DNA of 64,000 nucleotides from Leptospira kirschneri serovar Cynopteri str. 3522 CT (GTDB taxonomy: Bacteria > Spirochaetota > Leptospiria > Leptospirales > Leptospiraceae). Positions within the stretch are counted from its first letter, which is position 1; each line of letters opens with the position of its first letter. The position numbers were made by a program, and so were the translations under genes. The notes under the pieces were generated by a model. The model saw only the letters and a program-made list of their open reading frames with translations. It searched no databases and had not been told where the DNA came from. Below are positions 1 through 9,418 of the stretch, piece by piece. The stretch lies in assembly GCF_000243695.2 (NCBI RefSeq), contig NZ_AHMN02000005.1, positions 471,501-535,500 on the forward strand. The letters are read 5' to 3'.

Positions 1-984
1 AGGTTGTAAAACAACGATGGAACAAAATCTATTCAGAAAAATATTAAAGTATAGGTTTTACTTTCAAGAATTTTTATAAAATGAATTTTTAATTTAGTAA
101 TCGTAATTTTATTCAAAAAATTAATTCTTAAATTGATTACTTTCTGATTTGATAACGATTCTTTTTAGATCCTAAAAAATAAGTCCTCAATTAGAGAAAT
201 GATCACCAAACAAAAATTTCATGCAGAAATTTGATTAAAGATGATTCGCTTTAAATTTTATAGAAATTTCTAAAAGTTTTTTTTACCAATTTCTATTCAG
301 AGCCACATAATAAAGTATCTAAAATTTACCTTTCAAAACTTAAAATGTGGGATCTCATACAAAAAAACCAACAATTTCAAGTTAGATATAATTTTTTGAG
401 AATTTCTGCTTCTTTGTAAAATCGCCCATACTTTCTGGCGCTATTTTCATGCATTCGAATAGTATATAGAAATCGGTAGTTATTACTGAGTTTTATAAAA
501 CTAAGCACACGCAAATTCGGCGTAAAAAAATCCGGGCGAATCCAGCCTTTACAAGCAAAGGCTGGACCGGGCTCTCAGCTCTGGTCAAGTTATTGTGAAA
601 CTACAGAATCAGATTCAATTTTCATAAAGTACCAATAACTTGACCCACAACGCGATTCATAGAGAGCGTTGTGTTGAGTTTCCAACGCGACCCTTAGGAG
701 AGCGTTGTGCTTTAGTTCATTCATCGATCCCTTTCGCATTATAACGAATTCACGTTAAGTACCGTTAATTTTATTGTAAAACAATGTTTCAACACAAAAG
801 ATTGGGCATTCTTATTATATAGTTCTGAGTAAGAACCAACCTTTTAGATACAAAATTAAATACTTCGTTATATAGCCGTCACTAAGTAACAGATGTTTTA
901 TCTGGGATAGTCAACAAAATTCATTTATTGATTCAATAAAGTAAACAAATATAAAAATTTTTAAAAAATGCTTTTCTAGAATCG
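1..984. other. intergenic, AT-rich, repeat-bearing
   Basis: No convincing gene. It holds a family-D short repeat near 293-335 (attcagagccacataataaa type), followed by a family-C motif near 341-360 (AAAATGTGGGA), a family-A structured repeat at 503-757, and a reverse-oriented family-D fragment near 814-835. The rest is AT-rich with no hairpin or coding signal that I can support. Confidence 0.6.
503..757 (+). repeat. family-A structured repeat, copy A1
   Basis: Multi-hairpin repeat. Hairpin 1 is TCCAGCCTTT (541-550) with AAAGGCTGGA (557-566). Hairpin 2 is GGTCAAGTTATTG (583-595) with CAATAACTTGACC (633-645), 13 perfect pairs. Hairpin 3 is CACAACGC (646-653) with GCGTTGTG (666-673). It ends in the shared block TTCATTCATCGATCCCTTTC and CACGTTAA. 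The same layout occurs at 11.98, 23.66, 41.0 (reverse) and 51.1 kb with different stem sequences that still pair. No open reading frame of interest lies inside. Function unknown. Confidence 0.85.
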
Positions 985-1980
985 ATGATCAAAAGAATTT
1001 CTCAATCGATGAATTTAAAAATTAAAATTGGTTTTCTCTTAAAACCTTTAGTCGTTTTCATTTTTTATTTTGGAACAAACTTTTGTTCAAGCTCTTCTAT
1101 TCTCAATAAACCTCTAAACGGAAGTTTAGATTTACAAGGGCATCGAGGTGCCAGAGGTTTAAAACCTGAAAATACATGGCCCGCTTTTGAAGAAGCAATT
1201 CGATACGGAATGACTACTTTAGAATTGGACACGGTTCTAACCAAAGATAATAAAATCATAATTCATCACGATTCATTTACCAATCCTACAATTTGTCAGA
1301 AAAAGGATGGAACTCAAATCGTATCAACTTCGTTATACGAACTAACTCTTTCCGAATTGAAACAATTTGATTGTGGAGCTAAAAAAAATCCTAAATACTC
1401 CGAACAAATTCAAGTTCCTGGAACTGAGCTGATTACGATCGAAGAATTTTTTACGCTTGTTGCAAACGCCGAAAAGAAAAATCCAAATCGAACCAAGCTA
1501 AAATTTAACATCGAAACAAAATTTCCGAACGACAGTAATTCCCAAATTCCAATAGGAAAAGTTAAAGAACACGTAAATTTATTAGTTCAAGCGATAGAAA
1601 ATGCAAAGGTTGCAGATCGAACTACAATTCAATCTTTCTATTTACCAGCTCTTCCAATTGTAAAAGAGATAAATCCAAAATTGAAAACAAGCGCACTTTT
1701 TTCCCTCACCTATTTTCAAGGAGCCATGATGAAATTAGGACTTGGAAACGGAACTCGCCTAGAAGCCCTTCAAAAAACATTAGAAGTAAAAGCAGACATC
1801 ATTTCCCCTTACTTTTTATACGTAACCGAAGAATTCGTGCAAGAAGCCCATTCCCATAAAATATCTGTGATTCCTTGGACGGTCAACGATGTGGAAGATA
1901 TGAAAAAATTGATCGATGCGGGAGTAGATGGGATCATCAGCGATTATCCGGATCGGTTAGCACAGTCTATTAAAAATTAA
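985..1980 (+). CDS. glycerophosphodiester phosphodiesterase family lipoprotein
   Basis: GDPD-family phosphodiesterase of the GlpQ type, expected to hydrolyse glycerophosphodiesters to glycerol-3-phosphate and an alcohol. The diagnostic block is visible: H53-RGARG, then PEN at 61-63, the metal-site E80-x-D82 and the HHD at 94-96. The C-terminus ends in the family pattern [10 protein letters not shown]. The N-terminus is a basic stretch and a hydrophobic segment (about 16-31) followed by Cys34, a plausible loose spirochaetal lipobox, so it is probably an exported lipoprotein acting in the periplasm or at the outer membrane. The 331-residue length is normal. The start is uncertain: an ATG eight codons downstream (1009) is equally possible, and neither has a clear Shine-Dalgarno. 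It appears monocistronic. Confidence 0.85.
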   Translation: MIKRISQSMNLKIKIGFLLKPLVVFIFYFGTNFCSSSSILNKPLNGSLDLQGHRGARGLKPENTWPAFEEAIRYGMTTLELDTVLTKDNKIIIHHDSFTNPTICQKKDGTQIVSTSLYELTLSELKQFDCGAKKNPKYSEQIQVPGTELITIEEFFTLVANAEKKNPNRTKLKFNIETKFPNDSNSQIPIGKVKEHVNLLVQAIENAKVADRTTIQSFYLPALPIVKEINPKLKTSALFSLTYFQGAMMKLGLGNGTRLEALQKTLEVKADIISPYFLYVTEEFVQEAHSHKISVIPWTVNDVEDMKKLIDAGVDGIISDYPDRLAQSIKN

Positions 1981-2169
1981 ATATATTATAGAAACTAAAT
2001 ATAATAAAACACATTCATCCTAGGTAAATCAACCAGTTTTTGAGATACAGAAAGCCGAGGTTATGTGGAAAACTCTCCTTTATGCTGCCACTTTCATGAG
2101 AAATAAAATAGAGTAGCGGTTGATTTTTTTCATTTTTCTCTTCCGGATGATAGACTGATCGTCAATCAA

Positions 2170-2272
2170 TAGAGTTGTTGAAAAATTCCATAGTTCAGTT
2201 TAACAAAACTATTTCAATTGCTCGTTTCCATGGAATAGAAACAGATGGAGAATTCATTTTTCAACAACTCTA
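2170..2272 (+). mobile_element. TA-flanked MITE-like element, copy M1
   Basis: Starts TA-GAGTTGTTGAAAAAT and ends ATTTTTCAACAACTC-TA. The 99 bp core between the TA dinucleotides is far too short for a transposase. Ten further near-complete copies occur in this window. Terminal inverted repeats and TA flanks fit a non-autonomous derivative of a Tc1/mariner/IS630-type element. The remaining bases of the 1981-2436 gap hold nothing recognisable. Confidence 0.85.
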
Positions 2273-2436
2273 ATGGACTTTCTGCATTTTTAAGTTTTTT
2301 GTCGTCTATAAATTCATCTAAAAAAGCACCGTGATTTCCTAAAATAAAATTCTTATCAATACTTTATTTCAAGATTAGTTTTCATTAGTAGCTTTCCTAT
2401 TTAAGGTATATTCATAATTTAGAAAATTATCATTTT

Positions 2437-3033
2437 CTAAATTTCTGTTTGATCATAATTCTCAGTTGGAATTAATAACAATCCCTTAAAATTTTGATTA
2501 AGCAAACTTTTTGCAATTCTCTCGTGAATTACCAGCTCTCTCGGGCCCTTATGGAGACGAAAACATAGTAAATCGGGAATTCTTTCAGAATTGATTACAA
2601 CAGACAGATAAACGGGATTTGTTGTTTCGTTAATATTTCGTTTTGTCTTCGTTTTCTTACGATCAAGAGCATCTATTCTTCCCAATACATTGACTGCACT
2701 ATAATTATTCCAAATCCGATTTGACTCCTTATCGACGATGATTACCGGATAACAAGTGATATTATCTACCCCCAACTCTCGCAGAGCATTCAAGAGACGA
2801 TCCGACATTAAAGGTACCGTTGAATCAAACAAGTCGGGCATTTCATCTCCATCTGGAAACCCATAACCGATTTGTCGCGTTGAAACTTCGAATTTCTCTA
2901 TGGGAAACGGCTCTTGAAACTTGTACCCAGTTGTCCACATTCGCTTTCCGGAATTTGCACTGTGTCCGTGAAAGTTTTTCATAGACATATCACTCAAATC
3001 TTCAGTTAGAAACCAATACATAACAATTACCAT
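2437..3033 (-). CDS. Imm11-like (DUF1629) immunity-type protein
   Basis: A 198-residue soluble protein with no signal peptide. The middle segment (LMSDRLLNALRELGVDN, then YPVIIVDKESNRIWNNY and the VLGRIDALDR region) matches the pattern I associate with the Imm11/DUF1629 family, which are immunity proteins of polymorphic toxin systems; the C-terminal LLCFRLHKGPRELVIHERIA stretch also fits. If correct, it would bind and neutralise a cognate toxin in the cytoplasm. No intact toxin is adjacent. Broken WGR-domain sequence lies immediately upstream (3140-3440), so this may be an orphan from an eroded locus. Family assignment is from memory of the pattern and is moderately secure; partner and activity are inference. 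Confidence 0.6.
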   Translation of the reverse strand: MVIVMYWFLTEDLSDMSMKNFHGHSANSGKRMWTTGYKFQEPFPIEKFEVSTRQIGYGFPDGDEMPDLFDSTVPLMSDRLLNALRELGVDNITCYPVIIVDKESNRIWNNYSAVNVLGRIDALDRKKTKTKRNINETTNPVYLSVVINSERIPDLLCFRLHKGPRELVIHERIAKSLLNQNFKGLLLIPTENYDQTEI

Positions 3034-3139
3034 TCTTATATTGATTCTATCTTACCGCAAATCAGATTCTGAAGAGATGTTGTTTATATTACTTGGCAAT
3101 GATCTTGTAATGTTTTTCCAGAGTTTTTAAGAATGTACC

Positions 3140-3440
3140 TTAAACTGCTGGATCATTCCAATCAGGTGCCTGTAGAATTATTTTAGCGTTTTTTTTCTTA
3201 TCGTTCTTCTCTAATTACCTATCGCAATTCAACTTTGTCCCATGAATAGCAAAACTAATTCTTTCCACATACACTGTCTTCAATTTCTCACTGAATAATT
3301 TCTTTGATTCTTTGAGATACTTTCTTCACATCGAAGAATTCATTTGTGTTTGTTCCCGTTCTACCGTAAACAAATTTCCGAGAACTTTGATATTCCAAAA
3401 CTTGTCGATTATCACGGTAGATTAAAATTTTTTATTAAAT
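3140..3440 (-). pseudogene. decayed WGR-domain protein fragment
   Basis: On the minus strand, around 3370-3411, one frame reads DKFWNIKVLGNLFTV. The next frame continues YGRTGTNTNEFFDVKKVSQRIKEIIQ and stops at 3288-3290. Together these make the conserved core of a WGR domain (FW-N-I-V, YGR-GT) interrupted by a frameshift. Further downstream codons (KLKTVYVERISF, then LEKNDKKKNAKIILQAPDWNDPAV) run to a stop at 3140 but are broken by another stop. There is no start codon upstream. It is a dead gene, too short and too broken for the usual coding calls. Confidence 0.65.
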
Positions 3441-3606
3441 TACTAAATATAAGAAAATAATGAAATACAAATATAATCCATTTACCAATAATTCCCTAGT
3501 AAAATTTAAAACAAACTTGAAACATAAAGGAAACCTCTATAAAACAGATATTTAACGACATTTGCCATTTTAAAATTCATTTTATAAAGGTTCCTTATTT
3601 TCAATT

Positions 3607-4110
3607 CTACTCCACAGTTGTAATTTCTTTCAAAGCCTTTTTGAAATTATCCTTGGTTGCAATTGTATATTCAAAAACTGTTTTATTTTTTTGGTAGATA
3701 TTCAATCGGTCCGCCGAACTAGCAAGAAGTTCTTTAACAGTTGATTCTTCCATATAAAAATAAAGTACTAGCGCATTTGAAGATACGTCCGATTTATAAA
3801 AATTTCCATTGAAACTTTTTTTTCCCGCTTTGAAGGAAATTTGAGAAAACGTATCCATTTCGGAATATACATAGTTATTGACCCAAAATTCTACGTTGTA
3901 TGCAACGTATGACTTATCTGGCGTCATGATTTTCGTAAACACTAAAAAATGATTGTAACCGTCTTTGTCTTTAACCGTAACGTCTATGTTTTTAGTAGAA
4001 TAAGTTTTTTTCTCGGATTCATCCGCATACGAATCGGAAGCCACTAAAAGAAACATTAATAAAACTACAAAAATTGAACGTCCTAGTTTTTTAAGTGAAT
4101 GTTGTTTCAT
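3607..4110 (-). CDS. secreted protein of unknown function
   Basis: A 167-residue protein with a classic signal peptide: basic MKQHSLKKLGR, hydrophobic IFVVLLMFLLVAS, and a likely signal peptidase I cut after SYA (about residue 29). No lipobox cysteine is present. The mature part is a beta-rich, lysine- and tyrosine-rich domain without a motif that I recognise. It sits between two WGR-domain remnants on the same strand, but nothing shows a functional link. The signal peptide and codon use make it a real gene; the role is unknown. Confidence 0.7.
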   Translation of the reverse strand: MKQHSLKKLGRSIFVVLLMFLLVASDSYADESEKKTYSTKNIDVTVKDKDGYNHFLVFTKIMTPDKSYVAYNVEFWVNNYVYSEMDTFSQISFKAGKKSFNGNFYKSDVSSNALVLYFYMEESTVKELLASSADRLNIYQKNKTVFEYTIATKDNFKKALKEITTVE

Positions 4111-4363
4111 GATCCATCCTTTATCTGCATTTTAAGTACAGATAGGGGCACAACATTCTTCTCGATACAAAATTGTGTAAAGTTCAATTCACATGGCAAT
4201 TCATCTAGAATAGAAAAATTTTATCAACGTAATATACTGTTTTTAGTTCGAAAATTATAACTGTGCAAACCTTTATCAAAATTCATCCATATACATAAAA
4301 ATAACATTATTTTTTTTGAATGTATTATGAAATCCCTTAAAAAACCAGAGAATAAATATAAAT

Positions 4364-4492
4364 CTAGAAATTTATGTGCGGTTTTGTGTTTGTTCCGGCT
4401 TTACCGTAAGTTACGGTAAAAGATTTTGCGGATACTTCAATGTTCCAGAATTTATCCGACTTGTCGTCTTTGTAAGTGAGATGATATTTCAT
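4364..4492 (-). pseudogene. truncated WGR-domain ORF (42 codons)
   Basis: The minus-strand ATG at 4492 opens a 42-residue frame, [20 protein letters not shown] followed by [15 protein letters not shown], and stops at 4364. This is the first half of a WGR domain (FWNIEV and YG-K-GT signatures), normally about 80 residues, cut off just after the GT motif. No strong ribosome-binding site is seen. It is probably a gene remnant rather than a functional small protein and is the second WGR remnant within 1.2 kb. The rest of 4111-4622 holds only the pntB terminator. Confidence 0.6.
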
Positions 4493-4560
4493 AATTAAAT
4501 ATTTTTTCAAGCGGACAACTTAATGAAAAAATACGAAATCCATTTCGAACCGTTCTTCGC

Positions 4561-4593
4561 AAACAAAAAAGCCGGATTTTTAAAGTCCGGCTT
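4561..4593 (-). terminator. intrinsic terminator after pntB
   Basis: AAGCCGGA (4569-4576) pairs with TCCGGCTT (4586-4593). On the minus strand the stem is followed by a T-run (the A-run at 4565-4570 on the plus strand). It lies about 30 bp past the pntB stop codon. Confidence 0.85.
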
Positions 4594-4622
4594 AAAACAT
4601 TCTGTTATAGAAAGAAAACTTT

Positions 4623-6023
<1,401 letters not shown>

Positions 6024-6025
6024 AT

Positions 6026-6326
<301 letters not shown>

Positions 6327-6392
6327 CAGAGATTCCTTCCTTTTGGAGAGCTGAGGAAGGTTAAGTGTTGGCAAAATTGTCAACAGATGAAA

Positions 6393-7106
<714 letters not shown>

Positions 7107-7235
7107 TGTAGTCCTTCTTCTGTTGATCGGCCAATGTAAAACGTTTTTCCGGAATATACCAAGATTTCTCCGAAAAACGATCCAAACAAAGTTATAGATT
7201 GTGTTAGGTGAAGAACGTAGTATTTTATGTTTTGA

Positions 7236-7372
7236 TCATTCATTATTTTTCTTTTTTAAATAAAGAATTAAAATATAAACCGTCGCTTCTATTACGAGTA
7301 AGATGGCTGCCAGAGGCAATAATGATTACTTACGCCCAACATCAATGCAGATAATCCCAATAACATTAAAAT
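7236..7372 (-). pseudogene. remnant of a two-helix membrane protein C-terminus
   Basis: On the minus strand one frame reads LMLLGLSALMLGVSNHY, and the adjacent frame continues with LLPLAAILLVIEATVYILIL and a basic tail ending KKKNNE at a stop (7236-7238). Joined by a single frameshift they form two hydrophobic helices with a lysine-rich end, the typical tail of an inner-membrane protein. The 5' part is gone: MITE copy M2 begins at the truncation point (7375). The parent protein is not recognised. Confidence 0.5.
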
Positions 7373-7374
7373 AA

Positions 7375-7464
7375 TAGAGTTGTTAAAAAATTAATCCTTC
7401 ATCAGTTTCTACTTGATCGAAACAGTTCTATTGATCTGAGCTACAAAATTTTTCAACAATTCTA
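7375..7464 (+). mobile_element. TA-flanked MITE-like element, copy M2
   Basis: TA-GAGTTGTTAAAAAATT left end and TTTTTCAACAATTC-TA right end, with an 86 bp core, one of the shorter copies. It lies between queC and queD and abuts the truncated membrane-gene remnant. Confidence 0.75.
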
Positions 7465-7521
7465 ATATTTAATTTTTTAAGCATTTACTTCCCTAATTTA
7501 ACAAATTACGAAGTCTTTCAC

Positions 7522-7902
7522 CTAACGGATCGTTTTCGGGCCTTCGTAAACACAGGCGCTTGTACAGGTTTCGTGTAACGTAATTTTATAGAGCAAAGGT
7601 AGAAGAGGTTTGAGATGATTCCAAAGCCAAATAGAAATATTCTCAGAGGTAGGATTCTCAAGCCCCGGAACATCGTTTAGATAATAATGATCCAGATGAT
7701 TTTCGGTCAAGGGTTTTACGATTTTACTGACTTCCGCATAATCGATCAACCAACCTGTCTTGGGATCAATCGTACCTTTTAAATGAAGTTTAAAACGAAA
7801 ACTATGACCATGAAGTCGTTTGCATTTATGACCGTCTGGTACATTGGGTAGGAGGTGAGCAGCGTCGAAGCGAAATTCTTTTGTGAGTTCGATTTCTTCC
7901 AT
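7522..7902 (-). CDS. queD: 6-carboxy-5,6,7,8-tetrahydropterin synthase
   Basis: QueD makes 6-carboxytetrahydropterin from dihydroneopterin triphosphate, the first dedicated step toward queuosine. Zinc and catalytic motifs are intact: FRFDAAHLL, the CKRLHGHSF block (catalytic Cys and two zinc His), NHLDHYYLND, PTSEN and the terminal ETCTSACVYEG. The length of about 126 residues is standard. I use the ATG at 7902 because it is preceded by GGAAGGAAC and puts the protein start where the family begins (MEEIELTKEFRFDAAH); an in-frame ATG seven codons upstream (7923) is the alternative. It shares a strand with queC. Confidence 0.92.
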   Translation of the reverse strand: MEEIELTKEFRFDAAHLLPNVPDGHKCKRLHGHSFRFKLHLKGTIDPKTGWLIDYAEVSKIVKPLTENHLDHYYLNDVPGLENPTSENISIWLWNHLKPLLPLLYKITLHETCTSACVYEGPKTIR

Positions 7903-8044
7903 AGTTCCTTCCGGTATAATCATTGAAACCAGAACTTATACGTCACTTGTAACTTTGAATTTTTTGTTATTTGGAAATTCAATTTCGAAAACAAGCTGAG
8001 TCTCAAAGTCGACCGGAACTATGGAAAGAGACTAAAAAAAGAGG

Positions 8045-8191
8045 TTATTTCACCAGCTCTTTTAAAATTTCCTGTCTTTTTTGATCTTTTTGGTGCTCGT
8101 TTAAAACCAACCATTCTCTTTTGATTTGTTTAGAGCTTATACCTTTAAGTTCTGCATATTTGTTTAGCAGTTTTGCGGTTTTCTGATTCAT
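8045..8191 (-). CDS. small basic protein, unknown
   Basis: A 48-residue lysine-rich helical protein, MNQKTAKLLNKYAELKGISS to the end KELVK, with charge spacing that suggests a helical hairpin or coiled coil. A GTG start thirteen codons upstream (8230) is possible; neither start has a clear ribosome-binding site. Composition and absence of repeat overlap make it more likely a real small gene than chance, but no family is recognised. Confidence 0.45.
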   Translation of the reverse strand: MNQKTAKLLNKYAELKGISSKQIKREWLVLNEHQKDQKRQEILKELVK

Positions 8192-8230
8192 ACCAACCAG
8201 GAAATTAAAAAGAGAAGTATTGTCAAGCAC

Positions 8231-9418
8231 TCAGTTTAGGATGGTTTCTTCCTAAAAATTTTATAGTTTTACTGAATTCCTACAAAAATAAGTGCCATAA
8301 ATTTTGCTCTTATCTCAACTCGAAAGGTATAACGATCGTCCTTTAGAAATTTTTCTAAAGAATGATCACACAAATTCTTTGAGGTTTTGAAACAGGCTCT
8401 TAAATAAATAATGGTTCCTGTTTTTGTCCTATAAAAGAATATTCTAACTTTTTAATCTGTGGGAACTACTCACTTCATCAGAAAAAGTATGATTTTAAAT
8501 TACAGAGATTTTACTGAAAAGTTGTTGGAACTACCACAGTCTTTCACAATCCAAAAACTTTCAAAAAGTATAATAGAGTTGTTGAAAAATTCCATAGTGA
8601 AAATTCGTAAAATTGCTTCAATTGTCCATTCAATCCAATACAAACAGATCAAGAATTAATTTTTCAACAACTCTAATGAATTGAAATGAGACTTAATCTG
8701 TGGGAACTACTATTTTTAAAAAAATATTCTATGGTATTTATTTTTACGTTGAACGATTTTACGTTCCAATGTAAGAGTTCCCACATTTTTAAATCAGAAA
8801 TAGGATAATAAAACAATCGAATTCGATCTCAGGATTATAGAAGCCATCTCAAAAATATCTTAGAATTCGACATTTTAAACAAAGATAAAAAATTTTTCCT
8901 AAAACTTCAAAATGTGGGAACTCATACGAAAATTTAAAGATATTAGAATTGTTTGATAGTTAGCAAATTACTAAATATGACGGCTTTGTAAGAACTACTA
9001 CATTTATTAGAAATTCCTAAAGACTCGTTTAGAAAAAAATCGACTTTATGTCCCTTTAAAAGAACTCATTTGAAACGTCCCCAACTCAAAAATCTTGATT
9101 CGATCCGATTTTACAGATCTTTATAAAATTTGATCATCGCAAAGCTTGATCGCAAAATTATGTTTAACCACAAAATATTAGGTAATCTGTTATACAACCA
9201 TCAGCAATCTAATTTTGAAACATAAACACGGAAAAAACTTTTCTTGCTATTGAAATTAGATCGAGTAAAGTTCCCTTCCCGAAAGAAGTTAAAAGTTGAT
9301 TTTAAAATCTTAAAATGTGGGAACTACCACGTTTTTCGAAAAACTGATCTCGAATGATTTCTTAAAGGTTCGAATTCAAAACTTTAACCGTTTAAAAAAT
9401 GGGGAGCCAATTAAAACA
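8231..9418. other. 1.2 kb repeat-rich intergenic region
   Basis: No gene. It contains family-C motifs (TGTGGGAACTAC type) near 8458, 8700, 8912 and 9314 plus the inverse form near 8770, and MITE copy M3 at 8574-8675. The unit at 8905-9015 (AAAATGTGGGAACTCATAC, then GTTAGCAAATTACTAAATATG, then AGAACTACTACATTT) recurs in degenerate form at about 20.45, 24.29 and 60.87 kb. Confidence 0.6.
8574..8675 (+). mobile_element. TA-flanked MITE-like element, copy M3
   Basis: TA-GAGTTGTTGAAAAATTCCAT left end and AATTTTTCAACAACTC-TA right end; 98 bp core with the same interior order as copies M1, M5 and M8. Confidence 0.85.

Noticed and set aside
6335..6360. terminator between queC and pntAB
   Set aside because: A CCTTCC/GGAAGG stem with a 14-base loop and no T-run is too weak.
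8459..8659. 66-codon plus-strand frame
   Set aside because: It runs from a family-C motif into MITE M3 and is entirely repeat-derived.
9317..9418. 34-codon N-terminal extension of the penicillin-acylase gene
   Set aside because: Its GTG start and first codons lie in a family-C repeat; the first plausible methionine with a membrane anchor after it is at 9419.
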